This document shows, piece by piece, positions 1-9,136 of a stretch of 64,000 nt of DNA. The notes below the pieces were generated by a model. That model was not told the origin of the DNA. It was given only the letters and a program-made list of their open reading frames with translations, and did no database searches. The position numbers and the translations under genes are program-made. This DNA is from Pelagibacterium xiamenense (lineage in GTDB: Bacteria; Pseudomonadota; Alphaproteobacteria; Rhizobiales; Devosiaceae): the NCBI RefSeq assembly GCF_021166475.1, contig NZ_JAJOYS010000004.1, forward strand, positions 62,001 through 126,000, read 5' to 3'. The stretch's first letter is position 1; each line of letters opens with the position of its first letter.

Positions 1-435
1 GTCGGCGTAAACGATGTCGTCCGCTACAACCGAAAGCCGTTCGAGTTCCCCGCCCTCCAGCCTCAGGCTGGCGCGCAAGCTCGACCAGCTCACCTGCTGC
101 TCGGAACCTGTGAACGCATCGACGATCTGCGCCGGCCCGTTAGCGAATATCTGCAGATGGTTGGGCCGGTAAAACAGGGCCGTACCGGCAAGATCGGCGA
201 GCCGGATCGTATAGTCGCCCGAAACGATTTCCGGCTCAGCGCAATGGGGGCTGAACTTGAACGGGAACCCGCCCACATCGAGCATCGCACAGGTGATGCG
301 TGGCGTCGCGACCCCGTCGGCTTCGGCATAGGCCGCTATATTGGCGCGAACCTGGCCGGCGACATAGAACCAGCCTCCGGTCCAGAGACCAACGACGGCA
401 AGGATGGCAACAAGCAGAATGACAAAGCGCTTCAT
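1..435 (-). CDS. DUF2125 family protein (partial, C-terminus outside window)
   Basis: The frame opens with ATG at 435 and runs off the left edge, so only about 145 N-terminal residues are visible. It begins MKRFVILLVAILAVVGLWTGG, an uncleaved membrane anchor or signal segment at roughly residues 4-22. An extracytoplasmic part follows, with a conserved Cys-poor pattern including DVGGFPFKF. This N-terminal layout and the GGFPF-type motif match DUF2125, an alphaproteobacterial envelope family of unknown function. No function can be inferred beyond a membrane-anchored periplasmic location. The gene is divergent from chaC, and their starts are only about 70 bases apart. Confidence 0.72.
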   Translation of the reverse strand, partial: MKRFVILLVAILAVVGLWTGGWFYVAGQVRANIAAYAEADGVATPRITCAMLDVGGFPFKFSPHCAEPEIVSGDYTIRLADLAGTALFYRPNHLQIFANGPAQIVDAFTGSEQQVSWSSLRASLRLEGGELERLSVVADDIVYAD

Positions 436-503
436 GGGCCTCTCTTATCGCGCCCGATTGAGGCCGTCATCCGGCAATTTGCCGCCGGTCGCAAGGAGAT
501 GCT

Positions 504-1085
504 TTGACGGCCAGGGGGTTTGTCGCCATAAAAGATCGAATGAGCACCGATAGCGCCATTCCCTGGGTCTTCGGCTACGGATCGCTGATCTGGCGGCCTG
601 GCTTTCCATTCGAAGCGTCGGACAAGGCGCTGCTGCGCGGCGCGCATCGCCGGCTCTGCGTCATTTCGCACCACCATCGCGGCACGCCGGACAATCCCGG
701 ACTCGTTTTCGGCCTCGAGCGCGGCGGATCCTGCGTAGGCATGGCTTACAGGGTTTCGCCTGAGAACTGGTCCCAAGTGCACGCCTATCTGCGCGAGCGC
801 GAGCAGGTCACCGGGGTCTACAAGGAAACCCTGCGCCGCATCCGCCTGGCAAGCGGAGAAGCCGTGACCGCCCTGGTCTATCTCGTCGACCCTTCCCACG
901 AACAGTACGCAGGACGACTGAGCCTTGCCGAGCAACTCGCGCTGGTACGCGACGCACACGGCACGTCCGGTGCCAACCGCGACTACGTGGTCAACACCGC
1001 AGAACATTTGCTGCATATGGGTATTCTCGACCGCCCCGTGCTCGAATTGAGCGCCATGCTCCAGGCGGAACGGAAGGCGGGCTAG
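504..1085 (+). CDS. chaC: Gamma-glutamylcyclotransferase, ChaC-like
   Basis: This is a cytosolic enzyme of the ChaC family, which cleaves glutathione to 5-oxoproline and Cys-Gly. The glycine-rich substrate loop VFGYGSLIWRPGF is at residues 22-34, followed by family blocks HRRLCVISHHHRGTPDNPG, GMAYRV and the acidic LREREQV segment that carries the catalytic Glu. The TTG at 504 has a strong ribosome site (AAGGAG at 492-497, 6-base spacing). The ATG at 540 gives the more usual family N-terminus (181 residues) but has a poor ribosome site, so the start is not settled. The 3' end overlaps the convergent downstream gene by 4 bases. Confidence 0.85.
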   Translation: MTARGFVAIKDRMSTDSAIPWVFGYGSLIWRPGFPFEASDKALLRGAHRRLCVISHHHRGTPDNPGLVFGLERGGSCVGMAYRVSPENWSQVHAYLREREQVTGVYKETLRRIRLASGEAVTALVYLVDPSHEQYAGRLSLAEQLALVRDAHGTSGANRDYVVNTAEHLLHMGILDRPVLELSAMLQAERKAG

Positions 1086-1429
1086 GCCGCGTTGCGCCCC
1101 GGATAGTGCGGCATGCCGTCGAGGTCCCAGACAAGGGTCATCCGCGCGAGCTCGTCCTCCGGCGCGGGCATGGACAGCATCTGTGCGCCACGCGCTGAGG
1201 CTTGACGGAACCGCGCACGGCTTGCGTGATCGTCGATGAGATCTCCCGCTGTGCCGGCCCACCGGATGACATCGCCGACCGAGAGCAGGTATATCTTGGC
1301 TGGCGCCATCGCCACCGCGTCGCCGCGTTCGCGCATCATCGTATAGCGGCGCCCGGACCGGCCGGTCCAAAGCACCACCTGCGACTCCGCGCCGGTCATA
1401 TCTGCGATCTCGTTCTGCCTATCGATCAT
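1082..1429 (-). CDS. Hypothetical protein, 115 residues
   Basis: I do not recognise this family. From ATG 1429, preceded by GAGGG, it encodes a soluble 115-residue protein with no signal peptide or membrane segment. The N-terminal half (residues about 15-45) resembles a small beta-barrel with GAESQVVLWTGRSGRRY, and the C-terminus ends VWDLDGMPHYPGRNAA. The frame continues upstream to 1462, but ATG 1429 is the first good start. It is convergent with chaC with a 4-base overlap. A gap of about 220 bases containing nothing recognisable separates it from plsC. It is probably real, given its codon use and ribosome site, but no role is assigned. Confidence 0.5.
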   Translation of the reverse strand: MIDRQNEIADMTGAESQVVLWTGRSGRRYTMMRERGDAVAMAPAKIYLLSVGDVIRWAGTAGDLIDDHASRARFRQASARGAQMLSMPAPEDELARMTLVWDLDGMPHYPGRNAA

Positions 1430-1647
1430 GGCCACCCTCACACGGCCTTGCCCGAAAAACACCGGCCAGCGTATTTGCGTCCACTGGCCGGGCCATCGTC
1501 AACACACCAACAGCCAACAGGGCTGAATGGAACAAAATTAGAACAAATGCGTCTAAAAGTCAACGCATCCATCTGGGTAGGAAACCGGACACGCCTTCAT
1601 TTGTCAATATATTGTGGTTTTGTTTGGGCAGACTACCAGAGATAGCT

Positions 1648-2460
1648 TCAATCCCGCCCCGCGCCGATTGTCTCCTCGAGCTCGGCAATGCGGTGGCGCA
1701 GGCGCGGCGAAATCGGCCGCGCGATCCCCTTGTGCACGTCCTCGAGCACCATCCGCTCGGTCTCGCGCTCGATCGTTTCGATCAGCAGCTTCTGGAACTC
1801 AGCGGGCGGAAGGCCAGGCATAATTGCCGGAAGAATATGCGCCCGCGCAGTACCGGGCCACAGCACAAGACTGTTGCGCCCCCAATAAAGCCCCGAAGTG
1901 AGCGCCACCGGCACCACCGGAACGTCGAGAGCGGCATACATCTTGGTGACACCCGACCGGTAGGCCGGTTCGGCCAGTGCCGGCCGCCGGGTACCTTCGG
2001 GGAAGATGATCACCTGACACCCGCGCTCAAGGCTGTCGGCGGCCGTCGCCATCATATCGGGCAGCGCATCCTTGCCCTTCTTGCGGTCGACGGGGATCGT
2101 GTTGATCCACCGCGCGGCCCAGCCAAACAGCGGAATATCGAGGAGTTCCTTCTTGGCAATGAAGGCCGGTTGCGACGTCTGCGGCACGAGCGCATAGATG
2201 TCCCAGTCCGACTGATGCTTGGCCGCGATGATGCACCCGCCTTCGGGAATGTTCTCTCCCCCTGTCACCTCTGTGCGGATGCCGACGATCCAGCGCAGGA
2301 AAAACAGATTGGCGTGAACCCAATATTGCCCGATGGCCCAGCCCTGCGCCTTGAGACCTGGCGTAAGCTTGGCCATCAGCCCCACGATGATCGCGAGGGG
2401 AATCGTGTGCACGAAAAAGACGATATAGAACAGCGTCGAGCGAATGGCCTGTACGATCAT
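1648..2460 (-). CDS. plsC: 1-acyl-sn-glycerol-3-phosphate acyltransferase
   Basis: This inner-membrane enzyme acylates lysophosphatidic acid to phosphatidic acid in phospholipid synthesis. From ATG 2460 it is 270 residues, normal for PlsC. It has a hydrophobic N-terminal anchor (about residues 5-30), the catalytic H-x4-D motif as HQSDWD at 82-87, and the glycerol-phosphate binding motif FPEGTR at 153-158. The frame extends upstream to 2493, but the ATG at 2460 gives the usual hydrophobic start MIVQAIRSTLFYIVFF. It lies 65 bases downstream of ftsX on the same strand, so it may be the distal gene of the ftsEX unit. Confidence 0.92.
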   Translation of the reverse strand: MIVQAIRSTLFYIVFFVHTIPLAIIVGLMAKLTPGLKAQGWAIGQYWVHANLFFLRWIVGIRTEVTGGENIPEGGCIIAAKHQSDWDIYALVPQTSQPAFIAKKELLDIPLFGWAARWINTIPVDRKKGKDALPDMMATAADSLERGCQVIIFPEGTRRPALAEPAYRSGVTKMYAALDVPVVPVALTSGLYWGRNSLVLWPGTARAHILPAIMPGLPPAEFQKLLIETIERETERMVLEDVHKGIARPISPRLRHRIAELEETIGAGRD

Positions 2461-2525
2461 GTCACGGCCTCTCCGCCGAATTCCCGAAACCACGTAACAG
2501 GCGCGCCCGGGTCAGGGCCGGCGCC

Positions 2526-3449
2526 TCACGCGATTTGCGACAGATAGCGGCGCACCGTCAAGCGCGAGGTGATCGCGGTGAGCCCGGCAATGACCAGGAC
2601 AACACCGATAATGCCCAGCAGGCCGCTCAAGCCCAGCGCGAACTGCCCGAAGAAAACGCCGAGCTGTTGCGACGACGTCTCCGGCATCACGGTACTCATT
2701 GCGGTGCCCGCGACGATGAAAAAGACAATCGCCGCCAGCCCGCCGGCCACGCCGCCCTTTAGCCCGATCAACAGGAAACGCCCCTGAAATTCCCCCGCGA
2801 TGAAACGGTTCGAGGCGCCGATGAAATGCAGAACGTCGACAATATCGCGATTGGTCGCCATGGTTCCACGCGTTGCAAAGACAATTGCAAGCGCAGTCGC
2901 AAGCAGGATAAGCACCAGACTCAACACCCCCGAAATCACGATCGTCCCGGCCATTGTATTGAGTTGAAGGCGCCAGGCGGCATGCGTTTCGACGCTTGCC
3001 CCCGAAATCCCGGCGATCTCGCTTTCAAGCCGCCCGATATCGACGCCCGCCGGATCGGAAAGACGCACGACGACGAGCCGCGGGATCGCAAGATCCGAGA
3101 GGTCTACACCTTCGCCGAGCCACGGCTCGAGCAGCGCCTCGCTTTCCTCAAGCGACAAAGCCCGTGCGCTTTCGACCCCGGGCACGGCCTCGGCCAGCGA
3201 GATGGCCAGCCGTACGTTGGATTCGAGCACCTCCCCATCGAGCGGCCTGATCTGAATCGTCAGCTCCCGCCCCACATCGGCCGACCACCCCAGCGCGGAT
3301 TTCTGCACGAGCAGAACCCCGCCGAAGGTGACGCAGGACAAGAACGTCATGATGCCGATCAGGAGCATCAGCGTGCGCCCGGCCACCGAACCGGCCGGAA
3401 CGATGGGATTCTGGCGCTGCCAATTGAGCCTCAGCCCACCCTCAGTCAT
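2526..3449 (-). CDS. ftsX: Cell division protein FtsX
   Basis: FtsX is the membrane half of the ABC-like FtsEX complex, which couples ATP hydrolysis at the division ring to periplasmic amidase activation. The 307-residue protein has a cytosolic N-terminus, a membrane segment at about 24-48, a periplasmic loop of about 110 residues (50-165), and three more membrane segments at about 165-193, 220-245 and 268-292. This is the FtsX topology. The gene starts inside the end of ftsE (8-base overlap), which implies translational coupling. Sequence is less conserved than FtsE, as is usual for the family. Confidence 0.92.
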   Translation of the reverse strand: MTEGGLRLNWQRQNPIVPAGSVAGRTLMLLIGIMTFLSCVTFGGVLLVQKSALGWSADVGRELTIQIRPLDGEVLESNVRLAISLAEAVPGVESARALSLEESEALLEPWLGEGVDLSDLAIPRLVVVRLSDPAGVDIGRLESEIAGISGASVETHAAWRLQLNTMAGTIVISGVLSLVLILLATALAIVFATRGTMATNRDIVDVLHFIGASNRFIAGEFQGRFLLIGLKGGVAGGLAAIVFFIVAGTAMSTVMPETSSQQLGVFFGQFALGLSGLLGIIGVVLVIAGLTAITSRLTVRRYLSQIA

Positions 3450-4101
3450 GGATCGTCAACTCCCCGTCATTGAGGAGCATGCGCGGATGATCGAATTTTT
3501 CAAGAAGGTTCACTTCATGGGTAGCCAGGATCACCGTCGTCCCCATCCGGTTGAGCTCGGCGAAAAGATGCAGCAGCCTTTCGGACAGCTCCGGGTCCAC
3601 ATTCCCGGTAGGCTCGTCCGCTAGAAGAATATCCGGCTTGCCGATCACCGCCCGTGCAATCGCTGCGCGCTGTTTTTCCCCGCCCGAAAGCACCTCCGGG
3701 TGCGCGTCCATGCGGTCTCCGAGCCCGACCCAGTCGAGCAGTTCCTCGACGTTGGCGCGGTAACTCGCCTCGTTCTGCCCGCGCACGCGCAGGGGCAGTG
3801 CCACGTTTTCGAACGTCGTCATATGCTCGAGAAGGCGGAACTCCTGAAATACGATCCCGATGTGCCGGCGCATCTGCAAGAGCCGGTCGCGATCGAGTTG
3901 CGTGACGTCCTCGCCGAACATCGAAACCGTCCCGCGCGAAGGCTTGAGCGACAAAAGCAACAGCCGCAAAAGCGACGTCTTGCCCGAGCCCGACGGTCCG
4001 GTGAGGAAGTGGAACGACCCCGGCGAAATCTTGAAGGTCAAATCCTTCAGGATTTCCGGCCCGTGCCCATAACGCAGCCCGACATTTTCGAACGCGATCA
4101 A
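3442..4101 (-). CDS. ftsE: Cell division ATP-binding protein FtsE
   Basis: This is the ATPase partner of FtsX. I place the start at TTG 4101, preceded by GGAG about 8 bases upstream. It gives a 219-residue protein, the family's usual size, beginning (L)IAFENVGLRYG. Walker A GPSGSGKT is at 35-42, the Q-loop VFQEFRLL at 84-91, signature LSGGEKQR at 138-145, and Walker B ends ILLADEPT at 158-165. A longer frame extends beyond 4600, but the added sequence has no family similarity and would run under the divergent zinc-ribbon gene. The intergenic stretch to 4249 therefore holds two divergent promoters. Confidence 0.94.
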   Translation of the reverse strand: MIAFENVGLRYGHGPEILKDLTFKISPGSFHFLTGPSGSGKTSLLRLLLLSLKPSRGTVSMFGEDVTQLDRDRLLQMRRHIGIVFQEFRLLEHMTTFENVALPLRVRGQNEASYRANVEELLDWVGLGDRMDAHPEVLSGGEKQRAAIARAVIGKPDILLADEPTGNVDPELSERLLHLFAELNRMGTTVILATHEVNLLEKFDHPRMLLNDGELTIHD

Positions 4102-4248
4102 ACCGCCACTCCGCGAATCACTTGTGATTTTGCATACTAGCAACCATCGTGTCCCCATGGCGGGATTGGGGCGGTGTTTCAAGAGTTTTAACCCTATCCC
4201 CGATAGTGTCGCCGCATTGTCCTGAAACCAGTGGCCGGCGCAAGACGC

Positions 4249-5118
4249 GTGATCATCACATGCCCAAATTGCCATACGCGCTATCGCCTTGCGCCAGACG
4301 CGCTGGGTGCCCTGGGCCGTGAAGTCAAATGCGCCAATTGCGAAAGCACCTGGGCTGCGACACCGAGCTTTCCCGCCCCTACTAAGCCCGCCGCCGACCC
4401 CGAGCCCGATGACGACGAACTGATCTTCCGCGCCGACCGCGACAACCGGTTCACCCCCGACGACGAGGCACTCGCCGACAAGGCATTCGAAATCCACGGC
4501 AACGCCGCAGACGGCCCCGTCGAAGGCAAGAGCTTCATTCCGGGCGAGGAACCATCTGCGCCATCGCCCGCTCCTGCTCACACCGCCGACCAGGCCCTTA
4601 AGCGCAAACTCGCACTCGCCAAACGCAAGCACGACATGACCCGTGCCCTGCCCATTGCCCGCATCCGGCGCGCCGCGCGCATAACCCTCGCCGCCATGAT
4701 AATTCTTCTGGGGGCTCTCGTTGTTACCCAGCGCACCGAAATCGTGCGTGCCTTCCCCGACCTGAACAGCCTCTACAGTGCCGTCGGCCTTGGAACCAAC
4801 GTGATCGGGCTCGAGTTTGGTGACATTAACACTTTGCGAACCACCCGCGATGGAAACAGCGTGTTAATCGTATCCGCTAAGATTACGAACACCACGAATC
4901 GCGTAACCTTCGTTCCGCCGGTACTCGTGAGTCTTGTCGGCGAGGACGGGGAGGTGATCTACGAATGGGGCGTTACCCCGCAGATGCGCAATATCCTGCC
5001 CGGTGACGTTTTGCCGATCGACACACAACTGACCGCACCCCCCGAAGGCATCAGAACCGTCCGTCTTTCCTTCGTTGAAGGCCAGGGCAGGACCCAAGCG
5101 GAAGCGGCGGCACGATAA
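4249..5118 (+). CDS. MJ0042-type zinc-ribbon / DUF3426-like membrane protein
   Basis: The N-terminus carries a zinc ribbon of the MJ0042 type, with C5-x2-C8 and C28-x2-C31. An acidic linker follows, then a single membrane segment around residues 145-165 (ITLAAMIILLGALVVTQ). A C-terminal domain of about 110 residues has the beta-rich pattern of DUF3426-like proteins (VLIVSAKITNTTNRVTF). The GTG at 4249 gives the family-typical start MIITCPNCHTRYRL. Another in-frame GTG at 4231 would add six residues. It is divergent from ftsE, a common neighbourhood in Rhizobiales. Its role is unknown; the zinc ribbon suggests a nucleic-acid or protein-binding cytosolic head on a membrane anchor. Confidence 0.85.
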   Translation: MIITCPNCHTRYRLAPDALGALGREVKCANCESTWAATPSFPAPTKPAADPEPDDDELIFRADRDNRFTPDDEALADKAFEIHGNAADGPVEGKSFIPGEEPSAPSPAPAHTADQALKRKLALAKRKHDMTRALPIARIRRAARITLAAMIILLGALVVTQRTEIVRAFPDLNSLYSAVGLGTNVIGLEFGDINTLRTTRDGNSVLIVSAKITNTTNRVTFVPPVLVSLVGEDGEVIYEWGVTPQMRNILPGDVLPIDTQLTAPPEGIRTVRLSFVEGQGRTQAEAAAR

Positions 5119-5177
5119 CGACAGAAAGATGCGCAATACTGAGCGCGCAGAATCAGGAAGCAAAGGCGTTAGGGACG

Positions 5178-5582
5178 ATGGCCCGGATATTGGTTGCCGA
5201 AGATGACGACAATGTGCGCGCTTTCGTCGTACGCGCGCTCGAAATGCACGGCCATATGGTGCTCGAGGCCGCAGACGGCGGCCTGGCGGCCGAGATCGCA
5301 GACGAACATGACGGCGCTTTCGACCTGCTGCTCTCGGACATTAAGATGCCGGTGATGGACGGCATCGCGCTCGCGCTCTCGGTCGGGGCGCGATACCCCG
5401 ACCTGACCATCCTTCTGATGACCGGTTTCGCCGACCAGCGCGAACGCGCCCACGGCCTCGATGCCTTGATCTATGACGTCGTCAACAAGCCTTTCTCGCT
5501 CGCCCAGCTTATCGAGAAAGTCGATGATGCACTGGCCGGCCGGCCCGCCGAAGTCATTCCGCTGGCGAAGTCGGCGCTCTAA
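5178..5582 (+). CDS. Single-domain response regulator, CpdR-like
   Basis: This is a stand-alone receiver domain of 134 residues with no output domain. The acidic pocket is E8-D9-D10-D11, the phosphoacceptor is D54 in LLLSDIKMPVMDG, the switch Thr is in LLMTGFADQRERA and the conserved lysine is in NKPFSL. The overall sequence and the KPFSLAQLI end resemble CpdR, the ClpXP adaptor of alphaproteobacteria that controls proteolysis of cell-cycle regulators. Its position after ftsE and the zinc-ribbon gene fits that. The identification is by similarity of pattern; another single-domain receiver is possible. Its stop overlaps the convergent lysA stop by 4 bases. Confidence 0.72.
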   Translation: MARILVAEDDDNVRAFVVRALEMHGHMVLEAADGGLAAEIADEHDGAFDLLLSDIKMPVMDGIALALSVGARYPDLTILLMTGFADQRERAHGLDALIYDVVNKPFSLAQLIEKVDDALAGRPAEVIPLAKSAL

Positions 5583-6850
5583 TCCAGCCACTCCGGCACG
5601 CTGTCCGCCCCGATCAGCTCTTCGAGCGTTTGGCGCGAGCGGATGACGTGGTAGCGGTCGCCCTCCACGAGCACTTCGGCGATCAGCGGCCGCGTGTTGT
5701 ACGTCCCACTCATCACCGCGCCATAGGCGCCCGCCGTCATCACGGCCAACAGATCACCTTCGGCCAACGGCGGCACGACCCGATCGAGCGCGAGATAGTC
5801 TCCCGTTTCGCAGACCGGCCCGACGATATCGGCGCGCATCGCCTTGTCCTCGTTCTCCGGCGCGGTGACCGGCAGGACGTCGTGATGCGCTTCGTAGAGC
5901 GTTGGGCGGATGAGGTCGTTCATGCCAGCATCGACGATGACGAAATTCTTCTCCGGCCCGTATTTGACGTATTCCACCCGCGTCACGAGAATGCCCGCAT
6001 TCCCCGCGATCAGCCGCCCCGGCTCGATGATGAGCCGGCAGCCCAGTTCGGCAACCCGCCGCTTGACGATCTCCGCGTAGGCAAGCGGGTCGGGGGGCGC
6101 CGGAGCGTTCTTGCGGTAGGGAATGCCCAAGCCTCCGCCGACATCGACATGTTCGATCGCATGGCCGGCGCCGCGCAGGGTTTCGACAAGCTCGGCCAGG
6201 ACCGCGAAAGCATTGTCGAAAGGCTCGAGGTCGGTGATCTGGCTGCCGATATGCATGTCGACACCCACCGCCTTCAAATTCGCGGATTCGGCGATCCGGG
6301 CATAGACGGCTTCCGCCCGCGCATAGGGAATGCCGAACTTGTTCTCCGATTTTCCGGTAGAGATCTTCGCGTGTGTCTTCGCATCGACGTCGGGATTGAT
6401 TCGCACCGAGACCGGTGCGACCCGGCCGAGCGCTCCAGCGATCTGATCGAGCCGTTCGAGTTCAGGCTCGGATTCGACGTTAAAGCACAAGATACCAACG
6501 TCGAGCGCCCGCGTCATCTCCGCCCACGACTTCGCAACACCCGAAAAGATGATCTGCTCGGGCGCAATGCCCGCCGCCAGCGCGCGCTCGAGCTCGCCCA
6601 GCGACACCACGTCCGCACCCGCACCCTCCTGCTGCGCAATCCGCAGCATGGCCTGGTTGGAATTGGCCTTCATGGCATACGCAAGTAGCGTGTCGAGCCC
6701 GTTGAACGCCTCACGCATCACCCTGATATGCCGCCGGAACGTTGCCGCCGAATAGCAGTAAAAGGGCGTACCGACCGCTTCGGCCAGCGCGGTCAGGTCG
6801 ACATCCTCGGCCTTCATTGCGCCGCCGCGATATTCGAAATAGTGAACCAC
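5579..6850 (-). CDS. lysA: Diaminopimelate decarboxylase
   Basis: LysA is a PLP enzyme that decarboxylates meso-diaminopimelate to lysine, the last step of lysine synthesis. The start is GTG 6850 with AAGGA five bases upstream. This yields 423 residues beginning MVHYFEYRGG, the usual family start. The PLP lysine is K61 in AYAMKANSN. Other family blocks are the glycine-rich DVGGGLGIPY, the EPGRLIAGNAG phosphate-binding loop and the active-site segment GPVCETGDYLA. It follows argH by 14 bases, clearly in the same operon. The small lipoprotein gene often found between argH and lysA in rhizobia is absent here. Confidence 0.97.
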   Translation of the reverse strand: MVHYFEYRGGAMKAEDVDLTALAEAVGTPFYCYSAATFRRHIRVMREAFNGLDTLLAYAMKANSNQAMLRIAQQEGAGADVVSLGELERALAAGIAPEQIIFSGVAKSWAEMTRALDVGILCFNVESEPELERLDQIAGALGRVAPVSVRINPDVDAKTHAKISTGKSENKFGIPYARAEAVYARIAESANLKAVGVDMHIGSQITDLEPFDNAFAVLAELVETLRGAGHAIEHVDVGGGLGIPYRKNAPAPPDPLAYAEIVKRRVAELGCRLIIEPGRLIAGNAGILVTRVEYVKYGPEKNFVIVDAGMNDLIRPTLYEAHHDVLPVTAPENEDKAMRADIVGPVCETGDYLALDRVVPPLAEGDLLAVMTAGAYGAVMSGTYNTRPLIAEVLVEGDRYHVIRSRQTLEELIGADSVPEWLD

Positions 6851-6864
6851 GGTATTCCTTGACC

Positions 6865-8253
6865 CTAACCCTGCGGCGCCAGCCGTACGCGCCATGCGGC
6901 GACCTGCGCCTTGACGTTCTCGGGTGCCGTGCCCCCGAAGCTTGTGCGCGATTTGACCGAATTTTCGACCGAAAGCACCTTGAAGACCTGCGAGGTGATC
7001 CGCTCGTCGATCTCCTTGAAGTCCTCGATGGTCAGCGCGTCGAGCCCGCACCCCTTGGCCTCCGCCGCCGCCACCGCGCGACCGGTGATGTGGTGCGCCT
7101 CACGGAAGGGTACGTTGGCGACCCGCACGAGCCAGTCCGCAAGATCGGTCGCCGTCGAAAATCCTGCGCCTGCGGCAGCGGCCATCTTGTCGGTGTTGAC
7201 CGACAGGTCCCCCGCCATGCCCGTCATCGCGGCCAGGCAGAGCGAAAAATTGTCGAGCGCGTCGAATGCAACTTCCTTGTCTTCCTGCATGTCTTTCGAA
7301 TAGGCGAGCGGCAAGCCTTTCATCACGACAAGCAGCGACGTGAACGCCCCGAAGATCCGGCCGATCTTGGCGCGGATCAGTTCGGCGGCATCCGGATTGC
7401 GCTTTTGCGGCATGATCGAAGAGCCGGTCGAGAACTTGTCCGAAAGCGTAACGAACCCGAACTGCGCCGAGGACCAGATCACGAGCTCCTCGGCAAAGCG
7501 CGACAGGTGCATGGCGCAGATCGATGCCGCCGAGAGCGTTTCGAGCACGAAATCCCGGTCCGACACGGCATCGAGCGAATTGGCCGTCGGCCTGTCGAAG
7601 CCGAGCGCTCGCGCGGTCATATCCCGGTCGATCGGAAAAGATGTCCCCGCCAGCGCCGCCGAACCCAGAGGGCTTTCGTTGAGGCGCGCCCGCGCGTCGT
7701 GCAAACGCCCGGCATCGCGCGCGAGCATTTCGACATAGGCAAGCATGTGGTGCCCGAAGGTCACCGGCTGTGCACTTTGGAGATGCGTGAAGCCCGGCAT
7801 CACGCTTTCGGCATGCGCTTCCGCCTTTTCGAGCAGCACCCGCTGCAGCGTCTCGATCTGTGCGATGAGCGTATCGATCGCGTCCCGCACATAGAGCTTG
7901 AAATCGGTCGCCACCTGATCGTTGCGCGAGCGCGCGGTATGGAGCCGCCCGGCAGCGTCGCCGATCAGGTCCCTGAGCCGGCTTTCGACATTCATGTGAA
8001 TGTCTTCGAGCGCTCGCGAAAAGGTGAACTTGCCCTGCGCGATCTCGTCGCGGACGGTCTCTAGACCGGAGATGATCGCGTCTTTATCTTCCGCACTCAG
8101 AATGTCGACGGCACCGAGCATTTCGGCATGGGCGATCGACCCTGCGATGTCCTGGCTGTAAAGGCGCTTGTCGAAGCCGATCGATGCGTTGATCTCTTCC
8201 ATGATGGCGTCGGGACCGGACGCGAACCGTCCTCCCCACATGCGATTGCTCAT
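6865..8253 (-). CDS. argH: Argininosuccinate lyase
   Basis: ArgH splits argininosuccinate into arginine and fumarate in the cytosol. The 462-residue protein has full family length. It shows the superfamily signature [12 protein letters not shown] near residue 280, the TARSRNDQV block near 110 and the catalytic His region [11 protein letters not shown] near 155. It is the first gene of an argH-lysA operon and is divergent from tlpA, with only 37 bases between the two start codons. The arrangement of divergent tlpA with argH and lysA is typical of Rhizobiales and is one of the taxonomic clues in this window. Confidence 0.98.
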   Translation of the reverse strand: MSNRMWGGRFASGPDAIMEEINASIGFDKRLYSQDIAGSIAHAEMLGAVDILSAEDKDAIISGLETVRDEIAQGKFTFSRALEDIHMNVESRLRDLIGDAAGRLHTARSRNDQVATDFKLYVRDAIDTLIAQIETLQRVLLEKAEAHAESVMPGFTHLQSAQPVTFGHHMLAYVEMLARDAGRLHDARARLNESPLGSAALAGTSFPIDRDMTARALGFDRPTANSLDAVSDRDFVLETLSAASICAMHLSRFAEELVIWSSAQFGFVTLSDKFSTGSSIMPQKRNPDAAELIRAKIGRIFGAFTSLLVVMKGLPLAYSKDMQEDKEVAFDALDNFSLCLAAMTGMAGDLSVNTDKMAAAAGAGFSTATDLADWLVRVANVPFREAHHITGRAVAAAEAKGCGLDALTIEDFKEIDERITSQVFKVLSVENSVKSRTSFGGTAPENVKAQVAAWRVRLAPQG

Positions 8254-8290
8254 CGGCGCCTCGAGTTTCGTGTTTTAAAAACGGATAACC

Positions 8291-8938
8291 ATGAACGACA
8301 CACCCAAAAACAAGCGCCGCTCCATACTCGCGGGCACGGGGCTTTTCGGTGCGGCGGTAGCTATAGCGACCGCAGTCTGGGTTAGCAATGGCGGCACCGG
8401 GGTCGCAGCGGCATGCCCCGCACGCGCCGACGCCGCACAGGCGATCGATGACGCAGCGACCGGCGAACTTGCCGCCCTCCTGCCGTCTACCGAGTGGCGC
8501 AACTTCGCCGATCTTGCGTTTATCGACGCCGGGGGCAACGCCATGACCCTCGCCGATCTTTCAGGCAAAAAGCTCCTGGTCAACTTCTGGGCCACCTGGT
8601 GCGCACCCTGCCGCGAGGAAATGCCCGATCTGGACACCATCCAGGCCGAGTATGGCGGGGAGAGTTTCGAAGTCGTCGCCATCAGTCTCGATCTCGGGTC
8701 CGACGGCCCGACCGCCGCCCAAAGCTTCCTCGACGAAATCGGCGCAGACAATCTCGCGCTTTACGCAGACCCTTCGTACAAGGTCTTCGAGCGGCTCCGG
8801 AACGAAGCGGTGACCCTGGGTCTCCCCGCGACGGTTCTGGTCGATGAGGGGGGCTGCGAAATAGCGGTGCTGCAAGGGCCGGCACACTGGGACAGCGACG
8901 ATGGCAGGCGCGTGGTCGAAACGCTGCTGGAGATTTAG
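8291..8938 (+). CDS. tlpA: TlpA-like thiol:disulfide interchange protein
   Basis: This is a membrane-anchored periplasmic thioredoxin-fold protein that keeps cysteines reduced, classically for cytochrome c or cytochrome oxidase maturation. The N-terminal anchor is at about residues 11-32. The active site is WATWCAPC with C104 and C107, and the cis-proline loop is GLPATVLVDE near 180. At 215 residues it has normal family length. It is divergent from argH. The short spacing means the two promoters overlap or face each other directly. Confidence 0.92.
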   Translation: MNDTPKNKRRSILAGTGLFGAAVAIATAVWVSNGGTGVAAACPARADAAQAIDDAATGELAALLPSTEWRNFADLAFIDAGGNAMTLADLSGKKLLVNFWATWCAPCREEMPDLDTIQAEYGGESFEVVAISLDLGSDGPTAAQSFLDEIGADNLALYADPSYKVFERLRNEAVTLGLPATVLVDEGGCEIAVLQGPAHWDSDDGRRVVETLLEI

Positions 8939-9126
8939 GCCGTCTTATCCAACCGCGCAGATATTCCGACCTGCGGCTTATCGAGCGCGTTCAACCGTTC
9001 GATCGTTGCCTTGTTGATCGCATCGCCGCGAAACTTTGCGATAAGCGCACCGGTCGCGGAATGCTCCCTGGCTTCCATGATGGCCATGCGGTGAAGAATG
9101 ACCGGGGCCGCGTGCGGAATGATCAT
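8935..9126 (-). CDS. Small hypothetical protein, 63 residues
   Basis: I do not recognise this protein. From ATG 9126 it encodes 63 residues beginning MIIPHAAPVILHRMAIMEAR, with the mixed charged and helical sequence IAKFRGDAINKATIERLNALD and no membrane segment. A GAG-rich stretch precedes the start. It starts 10 bases after the stop of the YjfB-like gene, so the two are probably co-transcribed. The stop overlaps the end of convergent tlpA by 4 bases. The close coupling to a motility-type gene is the only hint of a role. Confidence 0.45.
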   Translation of the reverse strand: MIIPHAAPVILHRMAIMEAREHSATGALIAKFRGDAINKATIERLNALDKPQVGISARLDKTA

Positions 9127-9136
9127 CGTGCGCCAC

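Noticed and set aside
3442-4632. Extended 396-codon version of ftsE
   Set aside because: Residues before the TTG at 4101 have no ABC similarity and would overlap the divergent zinc-ribbon gene.
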